Of a DNA stretch of 64,000 nt, positions 31,605 to 44,484 are shown piece after piece. This DNA comes from Cerioporus squamosus (Eukaryota; Basidiomycota; Agaricomycetes; Polyporales; Polyporaceae): the NCBI GenBank assembly GCA_022592435.1, contig JABYQS010000022.1, positions 124,001-188,000 of the forward strand, written 5' to 3'. Numbering within the stretch: the first letter of the stretch is position 1; the number at the start of each line of letters is the position of its first letter. The notes below the pieces were generated by a model. The model made no database searches, was not told where the DNA came from, and was given only the letters and a program-made list of their open reading frames with translations. The position numbers and the translations under genes are program-made.

Positions 31605-34600
31605 ATGGAGGTGTCCGCCCAGACCTTCGCAGAAGTGTCTCAAGTACCTCTCACTGCGTCGTATGCCATCGGCATATCCTCGGTAGAAGACGGGTAAGTT
31701 CCCTGTGCAGTCGCTACGTGTTGTCTGACCGTTGACGATCTCCGATTGTCAGGATATGGCGGGATTCTCTCGTCTACCCCGCGTATGCTGCTGGTCTCTC
31801 TGTGCTCTTGCTGACTGCAGGTACCATCCGGGACTGGTTCCAAACTCAGAAGGCGTTGTCTATTACGGGAACGCTTGACGACTCTCCCCGCCCCGCTGCC
31901 TCGTCATTCCGTCGCAGGATTGAGTCGGTTGGAGGACTTCCCATATTTGTGTATCGCATCGTCCAGCTCCTGGGCATCCTCTCTCTCCTGGGCATCTCCT
32001 TAGCGCAGTTTGCGTTGGACGACAGCATCAATGTCTTCGGTAGCGCGCTGACAGCGTTTCGGACGGTGCAGGCCGTGCAGATTGCCATCTATGTAGGTCC
32101 TTGTGTTGCTCTCAACAGTTATAGCTGACAATTTGGCACAGACATATCTCTCGGTCCTCGGATTCCTGCATGTACTTTCATGCGGGTCACTGAGCAGTCG
32201 AGCCTACGTCCACGCATCATGGCTCCTGTTCTTGCTGTGGGCGGTCTACCTATACCGCGATGTCTGGCCACTGGCGACAGTAAACCTTGTTCCTGCGGAC
32301 AAAGCTGAGGGGCCGCTCCTGTGGGCCAAGGTCGCCCTTCTCTCGGTCACAGGTTTCGTCGTGCCAATCGTCATTCCCAAGAGGTACATCCCGGTCAATC
32401 CGAAGGTGAGTGTAGCATTCGAGAAATCTCGCCCAGACTCTGACCACTGTACATAGGAGCCTCTCGAACCGAATCCGGAGCAAACGGCCTCCTTCCTGTC
32501 ATTCAACACATATACCTTCATTGCGCCTGTGATATGGCGTGCGTACAACATGCGTCATCTTCCCTACGACATGCTCCCCCCTTTGCCGGATTACGATCAT
32601 TTGAAAAACATCGTAGGACGAACCTTCCCGGTAAGCCCTTCAACTGGTGACCGCCATATAGAGTATCTGCGGACTGATACGTTACTTGCGTCAAGCACCT
32701 TGACCCCTTTATATCCAAGTCGCGTCGCCACGTCGGGCTCAAGCTTATCAGAGTATTCTGTGAGTCATCCTGCGATCTCACCTCCCTCATCGCAAATGAA
32801 TTGTCTGTGGACAGGGATCGAGCTCCTGATATTAGCTGCGATGGGAGTCACTGCGGTCAGTCCACATTACAGCTTCCGCTCTCGCGCTCTTCTGACAGGG
32901 TTTTCATCAACAGGTCATAGGGCAGTTCGCTGCTCCCATCAGTATCAACAATCTCCTCACGTACTTCGAGAACGGCGGCGAGGGGGAGACGGTGAAACCG
33001 TGGTTCTGGATAGCTTTGCTCTTCGTTGGGCGAATCTTCCAGACCATATGTGACCAATGGTTCATATTTACGACCGTGCGTTCAGCTGCCTATACCATTT
33101 GCGCACCGATTAACTCATAAACCTGTCACTTTCAGTCCAGAGTGAACGTCAGGATGCAAGCCATCATCACCGAACTCATCTTTGAGCACGCCCTGCGCGT
33201 TCGTATGAAGGCGGGAACCAACGAAGGGACGGACTCCAGTGCCGCGAATACTGCGACCGCTACTCCGGATTCCGCGTCACAGGTCGGCGACGAAGGAACT
33301 GTTTCGGATGCCGGAGATGGCGACACAGTCGCAGAGCAGTCTGCGGCCTCAAGCACTACCATCACACCTTCCAGCTCGACGTCAAGCAAAGGCAAGGGCA
33401 AGGCGCAGCCTGAACCGGAACCTGCCAAGACAGGTTCCCCAGCCGAAGCGCCTAAGGCGAAGGAGAAGAACATCGTCGGTCGCATCAACAACTTAGCGTC
33501 AAGCGATTTGAGCAGTTTGGACAATGGCAGCATGTATCTCGTCTACTCGCGTACGTGTCTTGGCCTTCCTCATGTGCGGTACAGTGTCCTCACTGACTCG
33601 TCTCTCATACTTCAGTCGTCGAGTCGCCGTTCCAAATCGTGATGTGCATGGTCTTCCTGTACCGGATCATGGGATGGAGGCGAGTATCGGGGCTATCACA
33701 CTGTCCCGTCCGATTGAGTCGCTGACCGCTTCTGGTTACGTGTAGCACGTTTGTCGGGATCGCAGCAATGCTTCTGTCCCTTCCTCTTCCTGGATTCATC
33801 ACCACACGCATACAGGGTACGCAACGGGAGAAGATGACACGCGTGAGTAACGACTCACTCCGGATTGCTCTGCAACCTGACTCTTCCTTCAAGACTGATT
33901 CTCGTGTCCAAACCGTCACTGAGAGTGAGTAGAGTACTCGATGAAATCGCAGCAACTGACCTGACATATTATCATACAATGCGCAGTGATGAACGTCATT
34001 CGCATGGTCAAGCTCTTCGGTTGGGAGTCTCGCATCGCGAATCAGCTCAACGAGAAGCGAGAGCAGGAGCTGGTCTCGGTCAGGAAACATCGTCTATACA
34101 ACCTGGCGAACAATATATGCAAGTGCGTGCTCGTCATTTTCTTTCATCAGTGCGAACTTACTTAACCGGTTGTGCAGTTACTTGATCCCGATCATAATCA
34201 TGCTGGCGACATTCTCCTCATACGTGAGTCTGCCGGTTGTATGATGTCTACCCGACCCAGACACTCATCCACGGGGCGTGTACAGGCGGTTCTCATGAAG
34301 GGCGAATTGACTGGTACGTGTTTACTATACTTTGTCGCTCACAAATTATCAACCGCTACCAGCGTCGAAGGTCTTCTCCGCAATTGCAGGTAAGCACCCG
34401 AGAACACGAACACGTACAGCGAGTAGTACTCACGAAGATGGCCCTCAGTCTTTGACATGCTGCGTATCAACATCCAGGCAACGTTCTGGACTGTCTCGTT
34501 CATGGTGCAAGCGAACGTCTCTTTGGAACGGATCTCCGATTTCCTGTACAACGTGAGACCACTTTGGAGTATATGCTTCGCCCTGACTGACCGATGGACA

Positions 34601-37600
34601 TTCCAGACCGAGCTCATTGACGAGTTCACCGAACCGGAGAATCCCGAGATCGCCGAGATCCTCACCGCCTCCGTCCCCGAGGAGCACAAGAACACCATAG
34701 GGATCCGGCACGCATCCTTCACCTGGGCCGCAGACTCCGCCTCGGTTGCCATCACCCCTGGGGGAACTCGGAAACGGACGTTCGTGCTGAACATCGACGA
34801 TGAGGTCTTCTTCCACCGCGGGAAGATCAACCTCATTGTTGGCCCCACTGGAGCTGGCAAGACGTCGCTGCTGATGACACTGCTCGGGGAGATGCATTAC
34901 ATCCCGCAGGGCCCGGACTCATTCGTGAACCTTCCAAGGGACGGTGGTGTGGCGTACGCTGCGCAGGAGTCGTGGGTGCAGAACGACACCATCAGGGTGC
35001 GTGACATGCAACGAGGTGACCTCGGATGTGCGCTGCTAACCTCTGATTCAGAACAACATCGTCTTCGGTTCGACGTTCGACGAGGACCGATACAACAAGG
35101 GTAAGGCATTCCTGTCAAACTCTCCGTTTTTGTCAATCGAACCCACTCTGCAGTGCTCGATCAATGCGCGTTGAAGCGCGACCTTGAGCTCTTCGACGCT
35201 GGGGATCAAACCGAAGTCGGAGAGAAAGGTCTCACTTTGAGGTGAGCCGCGATCCCTAGCCTTGTCGTCTCCATTGGTCCTGACTATCTCTGCCCGGGCA
35301 GCGGCGGCCAGAAGGTGAGAGCTGACGCTAGTATGTACCACACGAATTCCAGCTAATGGCTTGTAGGCTCGTATCACTCTGGCGCGCGCTGTATACTCAA
35401 GCGCAGAGATTGTGCTCCTCGACGATGTGAGTGCGGTAGATGCCTGCAACCCATGTAACCATACTCACAGTCGCCTCCAGGTTCTGGCTGCGCTTGACGT
35501 GCACACTGCGCGCCACATTGTCGAGAAGTGTCTCAAGGGCGACCTCATCAACGGACGTACCGTGATTCTCGTTGTAAGCCCGCTGTCTTTGTGTGGGCAC
35601 TCCCTCGCGATATTCACCTCTGCAACAGACCCACAATGTCGCCATGGTCAGCCCCATTGCCGACTTCCTCGTGGACATGGGATCGGATGGTCGCATCTTG
35701 AGCCAAGGGTCTCTCTCTGCAGCATTGTCGAAAGACTCGAAGCTCCTCAAGGAAGTCCAAGAGGAGCAGCAGGTCCTCGAGAAGGCAGAACAAGAGATCG
35801 ACCCATCCGCAGAGACCGAGAAGGTCGCGGATGCGCAGCAGAGTTCGGGCAAGCTGATCGTCGCCGAAGAGATCCAGGAAGGTCACGTCGGATGGGATTC
35901 AGGTAAGTTTCAGTTTGTATTATTACTAGGTTAGACTTTGAACAGTGTCTCTCCCAGTGAAATTGTTCCTCGGCAACGTGTCCAGGCGTCCTCTAATGTT
36001 CTGGGTTGTCTACATATCTGGGTTTGTAGCGAAGCACCTGCTCTCTAATATCCAGGTTAGTTACCCTTGGTTGAGATTGCTTGCACTGCTCTGATGCTAC
36101 CTTGCACAGACATGGTACTTGGGAGTGTGGGCTACTCAATACGAGACGCACCCTCCTAACGAGGTGGCTGTCAGCCAGTAAGTGTCTCTCGGTAGGTGTG
36201 AGGGTATCATAGCACTCACCAGGCTCTAGTTACTTGACCGTATATACCGTGCTCGTCGGAGCCGGTACCTTCTTTTCAGCCTTCACCGCCTTTTACTACG
36301 TCTTCGGTAGTCTCCGCGCCTCGAGGATCATACATGAGAAGCTGGTCGTCTCGATCCTTGGTACTACCTTGCGGTGAGGAACGTTCTACTTATGCCACTC
36401 CAATTGCGCTGACGAGTGGCCATTAGGTGGCTCGACAAGACACCCACTGCTCGTATCATCACCCGTTGCACGGAAGACATCCAGACTCGTGAGAATCGTT
36501 ACTTAACTCTATACGAGCCCGATGCTGACGTGCTCAAAGTCGACAACCGATTTTCCAGGGCCCTGGAAGCAGTTGTGGAGATCATGGTGTACCTGCTCCT
36601 CAAGATGTTCGGTGTGGTCGTGTTTTCCCCCATCTTCTTCTTCCCGGCCCTCCTCGTCGCAGCGGGAGGGGTCATCTGCGGCAATATCTACATGAAGGCG
36701 CAGCTCTGTGTAAAGCGCGAGATGAGCAATGCGAAGGCACCCGTCCTCGGTCACTTCGGAGCCGCCATCAGCGGAATCAGTGAGTGTTCAAGACTTAAGA
36801 TACCTCTATTCTTGCCATTCATTTTCTTAACTTTGCCCATAGCCTCTATTCGCGCATACGGCGTCCAGGAGGCCTTCAAGGCTGAGGCGTACCGCCGCAT
36901 TGACAGGTACAGTCGCGTGGCGATCACGCATAATACCCTGAACCGGTGCGTTCAGTAATTGCGATCGTCGACATGGTCCCGCTGACATGACGATGACACT
37001 AGTTGGGTCATGTTCCGAGTCGACACCCTTGGCGTCTGCTTTACCGCTAGTCTCGCCGTCTACCTGACATACTTCAGTCGTCTCAGCGCCTCCAACACTG
37101 GCTTCTCATTCGCAATGGCTGGTAAGGGACCTCTTGCGGTACGGGTGCATGTCCTTACTGACTATGGCGGAAACAGCTGCCTTCAGCGGCGTCATCCTGG
37201 ATGCGGTCCGTATGTTCAACGAGGCCGAGATTTCTGGTAACAGGTAAGCATCCGCAACATGCACATTATAGATACGATGACTGAGCCACCTACTGCAGCT
37301 TGGAGCGCATTCAACAGTACCTCGTCATTGAGCAGGAGCCCAAGCCGACGCCCGATGGCGTACCTCCTGCATACTGGCCTGCGAGTGGGAAACTGGAGGT
37401 CGAAGAGCTCTCGGCTCGGTACTCTGCAGTCAGTGCTTCCTTGACCGTGCTACACTCTTCTACGGTGGCCCTGATATTCATGTTTAGGACGGCCCGAAAG
37501 TTCTGCACAACATCTCGTTTGATGTTGCATCGGGAGAGCGAGTCGGCATCGGTATGTCCCTTTACGCAATGAGCGATCTTGCGCTCACAGTCTTCGGTGT

Positions 37601-38510
37601 CCCCCAGTTGGCCGCACTGGCAGCGGAAAGGCGAGTTTTTTTATGATGCCACAGTACAAGAAATCATGCTGACATCGCTATAGAGTTCGCTTACACTGGC
37701 TTTGCTCCGCTGCATCCTGACCGAAGGTTTCGTCCGATATGACGGACTGCCTACCGACAAGCTGAACCTCGACGCCCTCCGGTCCAACATCACGATCATC
37801 CCGCAAGTGGTACGTCCGCGCTATCCTTACCAAATCAGCGCGAACGCCTCCGAACGCTCATCATGCTCGCAACAATAGCCCGAGCTTCTCAGCGGCACCC
37901 TTCGCCAAAACCTCGACCCCTTCTCCGAGCACGATGACGCCGTCCTCAACGACGCGCTCCGCTCCGCCGGCCTCTTCAGCGTGCAAGACGAACACGATCA
38001 GTCCCGGATCACCCTCGACTCCCAGATCGCAGGCGGGGGTGCGAACCTCTCCGTCGGCCAGAGACAGATTCTCGCGCTGGCCCGTGCGATCGTGCGGCGC
38101 AGCAAGCTGCTCATCCTCGACGAAGCGACGTCCGCGATCGACTACGAGACGGACAGCATCATCCAGACCTCGCTCCGGACTGAGCTCGGCAAGGACGTGA
38201 CGCTGCTCACTGTCGCTCACCGGTTGCAGACTATCATGGACTCGGACAAGATCGTGAGTTCTTTTCAAAGATCCATGCATCATCCTCACTCAATCGCTCA
38301 TCTCGCTGGTCATCTACAGATGGTCCTCGATGCCGGACGCATTGTGAGTACTCTCGCGCACGAGTGACATGAGTGATATCTGACAGTCCGCTATAGGTGG
38401 AGTTTGGCAAGCCAAGTGAACTACTCAAGAACGAAAAGGGTCTGCTCCGCGCTCTTGTCGACGAGAGCGGAGACAAGGACAAGCTGTACTCCATGGCGAA
38501 CGCGTCTTGA
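31605..38510 (+). CDS. ABCC-type (MRP/Ybt1-like) transporter, copy B
   Basis: Intact tandem paralogue of copy A with the same exon pattern and about 1,450 codons. The ATG at 31605 starts MEVSAQTFAEVSQVPLTAS, matching MEASMQWLAELSQVPLTAS in A. TMD0 helices (for example YAAGLSVLLLTAG, IVQLLGILSLLGISLA, VALLSVTGFVVPIVI) precede TMD1, which carries a Pro/Ser/Lys-rich insert. NBD1 has GPTGAGKTS, LSGGQK and EIVLLDD; as usual in ABCC the residue after Walker B is not Glu, so site 1 should be the weak ATPase site. NBD2 has GRTGSGKSS, LSVGQRQ and LLILDEATSAID. Likely substrates are conjugated organic anions or xenobiotics, at the vacuolar or plasma membrane. A Ybt1/Vmr1-type bile-acid transporter is the closest family I can name. 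Confidence 0.92.
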
Positions 38511-38725
38511 AGCCTCACATCATGCATCCACTCTCCTCTTGCTTAGGACCGGGCTACGGGAAATAACATGGACATCACTTATGTGCGCTCAGTGATTCTG
38601 GCTTTCGCACTTCTTGCAACATACTGTAGATACAGGCTTTACGATGCGGTAATGCATTCTGACACACGAACCGCTTCCGAAGGTCTACACTCTTGAAGCC
38701 AAAACAACGCAGACGCGGCCTAGGC

Positions 38726-40744
38726 TCAGAACCCAGCCAGCTTCCACGCCTCGTCGTCCCCTTCCCGGGCCTTCTTCTCCTCCGCCTTGGGCGCGACGTA
38801 CTCACGCGCAGCCTCCCCGCGCTGGTTCTTGAAGAACACGATCTCGCCCTCGTCCTCGATGAACGTGCACTGCGTGAACGAGCGCCACAGTGCGTACAGC
38901 GTCGGCTACGACGAGGGCGAACGCGTAAGTACTCGCGTAAGCATACAGAGACGGAGAGCTTCACTTACCGTAGAGTCGTAGCAGTAGTACTTGCCGAGGA
39001 CGGGCTTGATAGCTTCCGTGACTTGGGGAAGGTTATCTGCGGCGCGTGCTCGTGACTGGTGGGAAGGACGCATATTGGAGCGTACTCACAAAAGGGGATC
39101 GAGACGAAGAAGTGGTGCGCGACGTGAGTGCTCGAGATCTTGGAAAGGCTCAGTGAGCGTCCAACACGTCCAACGGGCATCGTGTTCGACCTACCCCATG
39201 CCAGAAGAACGATCCGATCCAGCCGAAGACAGGTCTGTCCACGGTCGCAAGAGCGCCACGCGCGAAGGTCCACGATTTCTGTCCTGCGGTCAGTACAACG
39301 CTCAAGCATGTCATGTTGGCGAGAGCGCACCTCGCGGTAGTACGGGACCGTCGGGTCGCTGTGCTGCAGGTACGTGAACATTACAATCCAGTTGTGCGCC
39401 CACTGCACGACTCGCGCGTCAGCATCAACGACTCCACACATGCACGGATCTCCGTTACTCACGAGCCACGGGACGAAGTACAGGCTCCAGACGTTGTGAA
39501 AGCCAGTCTGATACGACCATGCGGCGAGGAAGAGGAGCATGCTGCCGATGGCCATGTCCGAGATGATGATAACATTCCCTGAGGAATTCGAATGAGTACC
39601 GCCAATGCTGCGTCCGCCGGGGCCCGGACTTACTGTCCTGCGGCTTGAACAGCTTCGAGTCCGGGTTGTAGTGCTGTACACGTGTGAGATGAGTGCATAG
39701 GCAGCGAACACTCGGAAAACATACACTCGTCCAAGGAGGGTACTTCGGGTTGCCCTTCCGGTTGTGACTGCGGCGAAGACTACTCCAGTCATGCTTGGGA
39801 AAAAATCAGAAATAACGTACATCAGATACAGCTGGAAGCCTCTGCGGAAGTCTCGGCATGAGAAGCAGTCTCGCACAGGCGTAGCATGTGCTTACAGGAA
39901 CTGACGAATGACCATCTTGAAGAGCGTGTACAGAGGGGTCTCCTCGAGGAGCTCCTTGTAGTCCATCTTCGTGGCGTATGCTGCGTCCGGCAGCTTCTTG
40001 AAGTCCGACCTCGACATCGGATGGTAGGTCTCATCTCTAGCAAGATGATTCGTCCCTTTCTGTCGTGGCAGACCGGTCAGCGGGCGGAACACACGAAACG
40101 TGGTGGAGAAAACTCACATGGTGAGCACGATGCGTGAGGCGCCAGGCAAAGTACGGCGTCAAGACAAACGTATGCAAGCCCATTCCGCAAACGCTGTTGA
40201 CCCACGCGTATGGGGAGAGCGCATCGTGTCCGCACTGCTCGCAGACGCTGGTCAGTCAAGAGTGAGAATAACTGCGGCGATCCTGGCTGACCTCATGACC
40301 TAACAGAAGTAGTGTCAGTTCGCAGTCAGTGACCACGCGAGCCATATAGCATAACACACCAAGTACCCACATCCCCGCGAAGGAGACGCTCTGCCAGAAC
40401 CAGTACAGTGCCCAGAACGTCCAGCACAGCAGCGCTCTCCCAGAACGGGACCATCCGAGCGCAGCGACGGCGTTCCATGACAGCTGGTCGATCCGTTTCG
40501 CGAAGAGGTAGAACAATACGCTCAGCCCTACGTGACGTCCGACGTACCAAAGACCCTTGGCTGTGCTCTTCTCGAAGAGGTGTCGCGGAACGGCGGCGTG
40601 GACGTCCTTGATGGAGATCGTGGGCGGGACGAAGTGCGCTCTCTTGCGCTCCTCGTACTCTGGCGCGTCTTGGACGAGCCAGGACAGAGGACTATGCGCT
40701 ACATCTCCTGAGAACTGCTTTGTGCCGTCCATAGTCTCGCCCAT
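38726..40744 (-). CDS. Delta-12-type fatty acid desaturase
   Basis: Membrane di-iron desaturase of the endoplasmic reticulum that introduces a double bond into oleoyl chains. About nine exons run from the ATG at 40744 (MGETMDGTKQ) to the TGA at 38726-38728. The three His boxes are present: HECGH (interrupted by an intron at about 40200-40290), HRAHH (about 40130) and HVAHH (about 39115). Transmembrane segments flank them (GLWYVGRHVGLSVLFYLFA and IIISDMAIGSMLLFLAAW). The C-terminal exon ends REGDDEAWKLAGF and is typical of fungal FAD2-like enzymes. Upstream in-frame codons have no ATG, and a TATA box lies about 90 bp upstream. Delta-15/omega-3 desaturases share the boxes, so the position specificity is inferred. 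Confidence 0.88.
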
Positions 40745-42882
40745 ATCGAAGCTGGAAGTCGTCGAGCCCGAGGAGTCGTTTTGAGGGTGTGGAAGCAAGA
40801 AGACAGAAGCACGAGGCAAAAAGCTTGCGCTCTATATACTCCGAGCCAGCCCCGAGTGGGGTCTGATAGACTTCATTGACCACCGAGTTTGACACTCCTC
40901 TTCCCATCTTCGCACACGCCCCGGCACGCCGAGGTCGTTCTTCCGGCGCGTGTGGCCTGTCCAGTGAATTAAGGTCAGTAATGCCGGGCGAATCAGTTCA
41001 GATTGGATTGCAGAGAAGCGACGTAATGCGCACCAAAAATCTCGTAAATTGTCCAGGGCTCCTCCCGCGAGGGAGTGCGGAAGAAGAGATGGTGGGAACA
41101 CATATGTGCATGCATGGGGACTTCACCTCGGACTTGCCTCGGACTGATTATGACCGGCGTGTCCAGTATCCAATTGCAGAACATCTGCTTAGTCATCCCT
41201 CAACTCACGCAAGGATACTTACCCGCGCTTCACACTAACTTCAGCTGTAACTTATCTACGGTTTCTGCCGAAATAGTACCCTCCTCCTCCTCCTCAGACA
41301 GGCGAAAAGCGTGAATAATAACCCTGGTGTTGTTTCAAGGAACAAGCGTTCAAAAGCCATGCTTTAGCTTCGTCACGAAACCGGTGCGGGAAATCAAGTG
41401 AGTGGCATGCAGAAGGAAGGACGCCAGATGCGTACCGCAACAAAGCCTAACCCGGGGCCAACACGCAAGAACTGAAGAGGAACTCACCTGAATGCGGATC
41501 ATAGTTATATGCGCTGGGCACGGGGCGAGTTCCTGTGCTCGCTCAATTCCACCAAGCGTGTATGTAGTTTTTCTGAAGTGCTGATGTAAGCGCAGTATGA
41601 TATCGCTCAAGCAGTCCTGCTTCCATCCAAGTACTTACTCTTTGTCGACCCACTTACAGGCTTGAAGTTACCGAGCGACGAGTCTCGTACATGGCCAAGC
41701 CTGGCTATATGCGCTCAGGCTCGCCTTGCGGTATCCTTGAGTATTCTAGAGAGAGATCATAGAGAGTATAAGCATCAGAAGCAAGTGCCTGCCCCTGCTA
41801 GAAGGAGATGGAGGAACTTGAAGGAAAGGGGTAGTACTCGGAGCTCAAGCCGATAGTAGGCGCGCGCCTACTGAATCAATCACGTGACCGTGTTCACGAA
41901 GATCTAGACGCGTGCGCGTGCAACTCGTCGCGCACTCCCTGCCTCCCTTCGAGTGCCCTCTCGCGTCTCTGTTCCAAAGCCCACTCAAAGACCGCGTTTA
42001 ACGCCCTCAAGATGACTGTTGTTGCGACTAGTCTCGCCGCTCGTTCGAGCTGCCAGTGGAGGTCGAACTTTGCGCAGACATAGGACCGGTACCTCGCCAC
42101 AGGTACGTATAATACGTACCGACGGGAAGAAGCGACTCCGAAGCTCGTTTTGCTGTGAACAGCTACCAATATCGCGGAAGAAGCCGTCTTTAGATCTCCT
42201 GTCGCCGAGCTCCTCGAGGCGCCCCAGCCGGTGTGTTATGCTTTTCACTTGAATAGGGCCTAGTTTGCATTGATGTTAGTGCCGGCAGTCGCAGTTGTCG
42301 GAAACGCTCAGCATTCAGATCTCCGCCGCGGCGTTGAGGCCGTCCCGGCATAGGTGAAGGTACGGTCTTCCCACTCGTCATGTGTCGCCGTACTCACAAG
42401 GTCCAATAGAACGACAGGCTGCCAAATTGCCGGAGCCCCGACATCTGCGCCCAAGAACTATCACTCGCATGCGCGCTGTCTTCACTCCCATGCGCACACA
42501 ATTCGATCGTGATAGTGTGGTACTCCGCCATTGCAAACTCGACTTCCGCATACACCCTTTCAGAACATCCTCAACTCGCATTCCTCTACAACAAACGCAT
42601 ATCAGCCGTTTTTGCCAGCACCAACCTCCGCTTGTTCTACGTCGGCGACTCCTCATTGAACGCTTCAGGGTAAGGAAAATCATGCCCTCGGTTTGACTCC
42701 GGGTGTCCAGGCAATTGCGACGATCACTATCGTGATGTGGCTGGGAATTGTGCGCTCCTGGTAGGTGAATTATCAGTCGTCCCTTCTCCGCTTTGTGCCC
42801 CAAAACTCGCCAACTCCTCTGTCACCTCAGCGCAACCTGAACGTTTGAGTCCCTCCCTCGATTTCACCCAGTCCCACGCATC
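40745..42882. other. 2.1-kb intergenic region, nothing recognised
   Basis: Divergent spacer between the desaturase and the first membrane-protein gene. Many short frames on both strands are compositional. The only element I would name is the desaturase TATA box. Confidence 0.45.
40833..40838 (-). promoter_or_regulatory. TATA box of the desaturase gene
   Basis: The minus strand reads GAGTATATAGAG about 90 bp upstream of the ATG at 40744. Confidence 0.5.
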
Positions 42883-44030
42883 ATGTCTTACCCTCAGGAA
42901 GTGGACGACTCGCGTCTTGACCTCATCCGTTACCTCGATCCTGCCCCAGATTATGATGCTGGATTCACGTATAACTGGACGCACCTAACCTCACCGGAGG
43001 ACGACCTGTCGCCTTACAACAACAGAACCATATCCGTCTGCTCACAGTCGGGTGCCATGGCCCTGTTCACATTCGAAGGTGAGTGCCTCGAACAACCCCC
43101 CACTGGGGCCATATGGCTCAGCAACTCACTTGCGCTCGATAGGCACACGGGTGTCAGTGTACGGTAGCGAGTCGGACCAGATTGGGGACGTGAACAACTG
43201 GTCGTCCTACAGTATCAACGGTATGTCAAACCATACCTACAAGTCCGGCGCGCGGGGAGGCGACCATCTGCTCCTCTTCGACTCCGATTACATGCCCTAC
43301 GGAGACTACACGCTGCAGATCTATGTCGGACACGCGGAGGACGACGCTGGTTACTCTCTCGACTACATCCGGTATGAGACCACGTCCACTACCGCGCCCA
43401 CGTCTACATCGCAGACGTCGTCACCGGCGACGCCTACGTATTCCCCGACGCTCACTCTCTCCTCCAACACTGCACCCTCATCGTCCCCAACGCAGACAGC
43501 TACTGCGTCCTCAACTACGAGCACGACGCAAGCCGCGGTAACAACCTCCGTCCAATCCACGTCGTCCCTTGCGAAGCCTGCCACCATCGCCCTCTCGACG
43601 ATAGGAGGTGCGGTTGGCCTCATAGGACTTGGTCTTCTTGTCCTATGGTTCAAGCGGAAACGAGGGCAATACAGACGGATTGACCTAACCGACGAGATCC
43701 CGGGAGAGCATCAGGGTGCGTATCCGCAAGTCTTCTCTACGAATATTTTCTGAGCCGCTACTTTCTGCAGGACTCAGTCCGTTCTTTTCTGAAAAGGGCG
43801 AGGGTCGACGGGTGCTCTTCTCTGCATCTGCTCCGCCGAGTCCGGCGCCCGATAGCGGTGCCATGCCGCAAGCAGAAGCAGCTAGCAGTGCAGTGTCGAC
43901 CGCCGGCAGCCGCCTGCCACCTTATGAACCGCATGGCGCCCTGACCAGCGACGAGAAGACCCCACATCTATCGCTGGTGGGAACGACTGCCACTGTCAGT
44001 TTGTCTTCCGATGATGAAGACAACGACTAG
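42883..44030 (+). CDS. single-pass membrane protein, Ser/Thr stalk and PPxY tail (copy 1)
   Basis: Three exons: 42883-43078, 43143 to about 43714, and a last exon after the acceptor CTGCAG at about 43770. The extracellular part is a beta-sandwich-like domain typical of basidiomycete surface proteins (ALFTFEGTRVSVYG, then YGDYTLQIYVG and YSLDYIRYE). A Ser/Thr/Pro stalk of about 70 residues follows, probably O-mannosylated. One helix (ALSTIGGAVGLIGLGLLVLW) and a basic stop-transfer KRKRG come next. The cytoplasmic tail contains LPPYEPH, a PPxY motif, and ends in an acidic cluster. No signal peptide is evident at this start, so the helix would act as the anchor. Function unknown; paralogues lie at 44485-45673 and 50432-51639. 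Confidence 0.75.
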
Positions 44031-44484
44031 TTGTGCGCATTTACGTGCGGCAGGACTCAAGGGCAAGGATTGACTCTCTGCACATGTCGCGTTCTCTAGG
44101 TCGACGCTGAGGCTATATTGTCCGCCGTATGCATAGCATCTCAGAGCTTGTCTATCGTTATCGTTCATCAGATATAGAACCAGGGAATTGGGAGAGGGTG
44201 GGCGCTGAGCGCTACCTCGTGAAGTTCCTTCTCGCCATATAGTAGCCCGAGATCGTTCCCGCATGCCGAGCGTGTTTCGAGCGGCGCAACATGTGGTCCA
44301 AGAAGCATATAGGTCGGTGCAACGATCAGCGTTCTCTTGTCGTCAATCCACGCCCTCATCATGACCAGCAACCCAGAGACGGACTGACCCCCAGTCTTGC
44401 CAACGTTGCTCTCGCGTCCCGTACTAGTCAGCAGCCACTGCCTCTCGCATTCCCCGCTACCTCCGCAGCTGAAGTTCCCACTCC
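44031..44484. other. intergenic between membrane-protein paralogues
   Basis: About 450 bp between copies 1 and 2 in the same orientation. No coding frame supported. Confidence 0.45.

Noticed and set aside
35422..35480. V-S-A-V-D (ABC D-loop-like) encoded at the start of an intron in ABCC copy B
   Set aside because: The following exon supplies the real D-loop (LAALDVHT) in both copies; the intron reading comes from its GTGAGTGCGG donor and is not conserved past it in copy A.
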